Source: Petrolisthes cinctipes
Taxonomy: Eukaryota > Arthropoda > Malacostraca > Decapoda > Porcellanidae
DNA: 64,000 bases
Assembly (NCBI GenBank): GCA_033782935.1
Contig: JAWQEG010001359.1
Location: forward strand, 682,001-746,000
Direction of reading: 5' to 3'
In this document: piece by piece, positions 63,701 through 64,000 of the stretch
How positions within the stretch are numbered: position 1 is the first letter of the stretch
Layout: every line of letters begins with the position of its first letter
Made by a program: the position numbers and the translations under genes
Notes under the pieces: model-generated
Database searches by the model: none
The model's input: only the letters and a program-made list of their open reading frames with translations
Told to the model about the DNA's origin: nothing

Positions 63701-64000
63701 TTCTAACTAGGAGTAGGCATGTACAGATCGCTTCTAGGACCCAAAAATACCGAATTTTCGGGTGTTTTTAGCCTAAATTTGAGATATAAACGGGTACAGA
63801 AGATGCATGCACATATCGACTTTGGACACTTAAAATATCGATTTTTAGCATGTTTTGAGCCTATATTTTGAAAACATTCTAGCATTGAGTAGGCATGTAC
63901 AGATCGCTTCTGGGACCCAAAAATATCGAATTTTTGGGTGTTTTGAGCCTGAATTTGAGATATAAACGGGTACAGAAAATGCATGCACATATCGACTTTG
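60796..64000. repeat. Satellite array, right arm
   Basis: Satellite resumes in mid-monomer straight after the target-site duplication and runs to the window end. It contains the same diverged monomer types as 48.7-54.2 kb, including 159-bp forms near 61156, 61494 and 62499. The stretch at about 61810-62340 matches 49525-50055 at a constant offset of 12285 bp; further similarity reaches 62970. Pieces near 61300-61440 match 50860-51000, and 61540-61760 match about 48950-49110, so the flanks share segments in a different order. Confidence 0.93.
62966..64000. repeat. 529-bp trimer HOR at the right end
   Basis: The mark gcatgttttaggcctg occurs at 62966 and 63495, 529 bp apart. The unit is three monomers of 177, 176 and 176 bp (monomer starts 62997, 63174, 63350, 63526), with private marks cttcttggacccaaaa, ctaactaggag and aataccgaattttcggg in order. 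The second copy is cut by the window end, so the block may continue. Confidence 0.87.

Overview
The window is eukaryotic, almost certainly metazoan, repeat DNA. It consists of a very long AT-rich satellite array (1-54162, continuing at 60796-64000) interrupted by one nearly intact LTR retrotransposon (54163-60791, read on the minus strand). I see no host protein gene, rRNA, tRNA, CRISPR or bacterial-type feature. The many open frames inside the satellite are by-products of repeat lengths divisible by three.

Satellite. The basic monomer is about 177 bp (L; example 206-382) and is itself an old dimer of two related 88 and 89 bp halves. A second class of 147-148 bp (S; example 383-529) lacks about 29 bp between two ATAT tetramers. 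A third class of about 159 bp, with a further 18-bp deletion, appears only from about 48.8 kb onward, around the retrotransposon. L and S monomers are organised into successive higher-order repeats (HORs): an irregular block (1-4470); HOR A, spacing 2794 then 2613 bp (about 4.47-12.5 kb); HOR B, 2844 bp (about 12.5-20.0 kb); HOR C, an 1179-bp heptamer (about 20.0-24.6 kb); HOR D, 3144 then 2618 bp (about 24.6-44.6 kb); a mixed block with a 650-bp duplication (44.6-48.7 kb); and a more diverged flank (48.7-54.16 kb) that resumes at 60.8 kb and ends in a 529-bp trimer HOR. The layout fits centromeric or other heterochromatic satellite expanded and homogenised by unequal exchange; chromosomal location and species cannot be read from the sequence.

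Retrotransposon. It has two 714-bp LTRs differing at one base that I could find, a 4-bp CCAT target-site duplication, a tRNA-Pro-like primer binding site, a polypurine tract, and one uninterrupted 1497-residue Gag-Pol frame. RT and integrase are of Ty3/gypsy type, but the order is capsid, zinc knuckle, protease, INTEGRASE, RT, RNase H. This is the Ty1/copia-like order that defines GMR1-like gypsy elements. Its Gag carries the SCAN-like capsid region known from that lineage. The protease active site reads DTA rather than DTG/DSG. GMR1-like elements were first described in deuterostomes and I believe also occur in other invertebrates, so the element supports an animal host without resolving which. 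Near-identical LTRs mean insertion was recent.

The main discovery candidates are the GMR1-like element nested in the satellite, and the layered satellite in which an 88/89-bp dimer gave 177/147-bp monomers, then several generations of HORs. All coordinates of satellite blocks are approximate because HOR phase is arbitrary.
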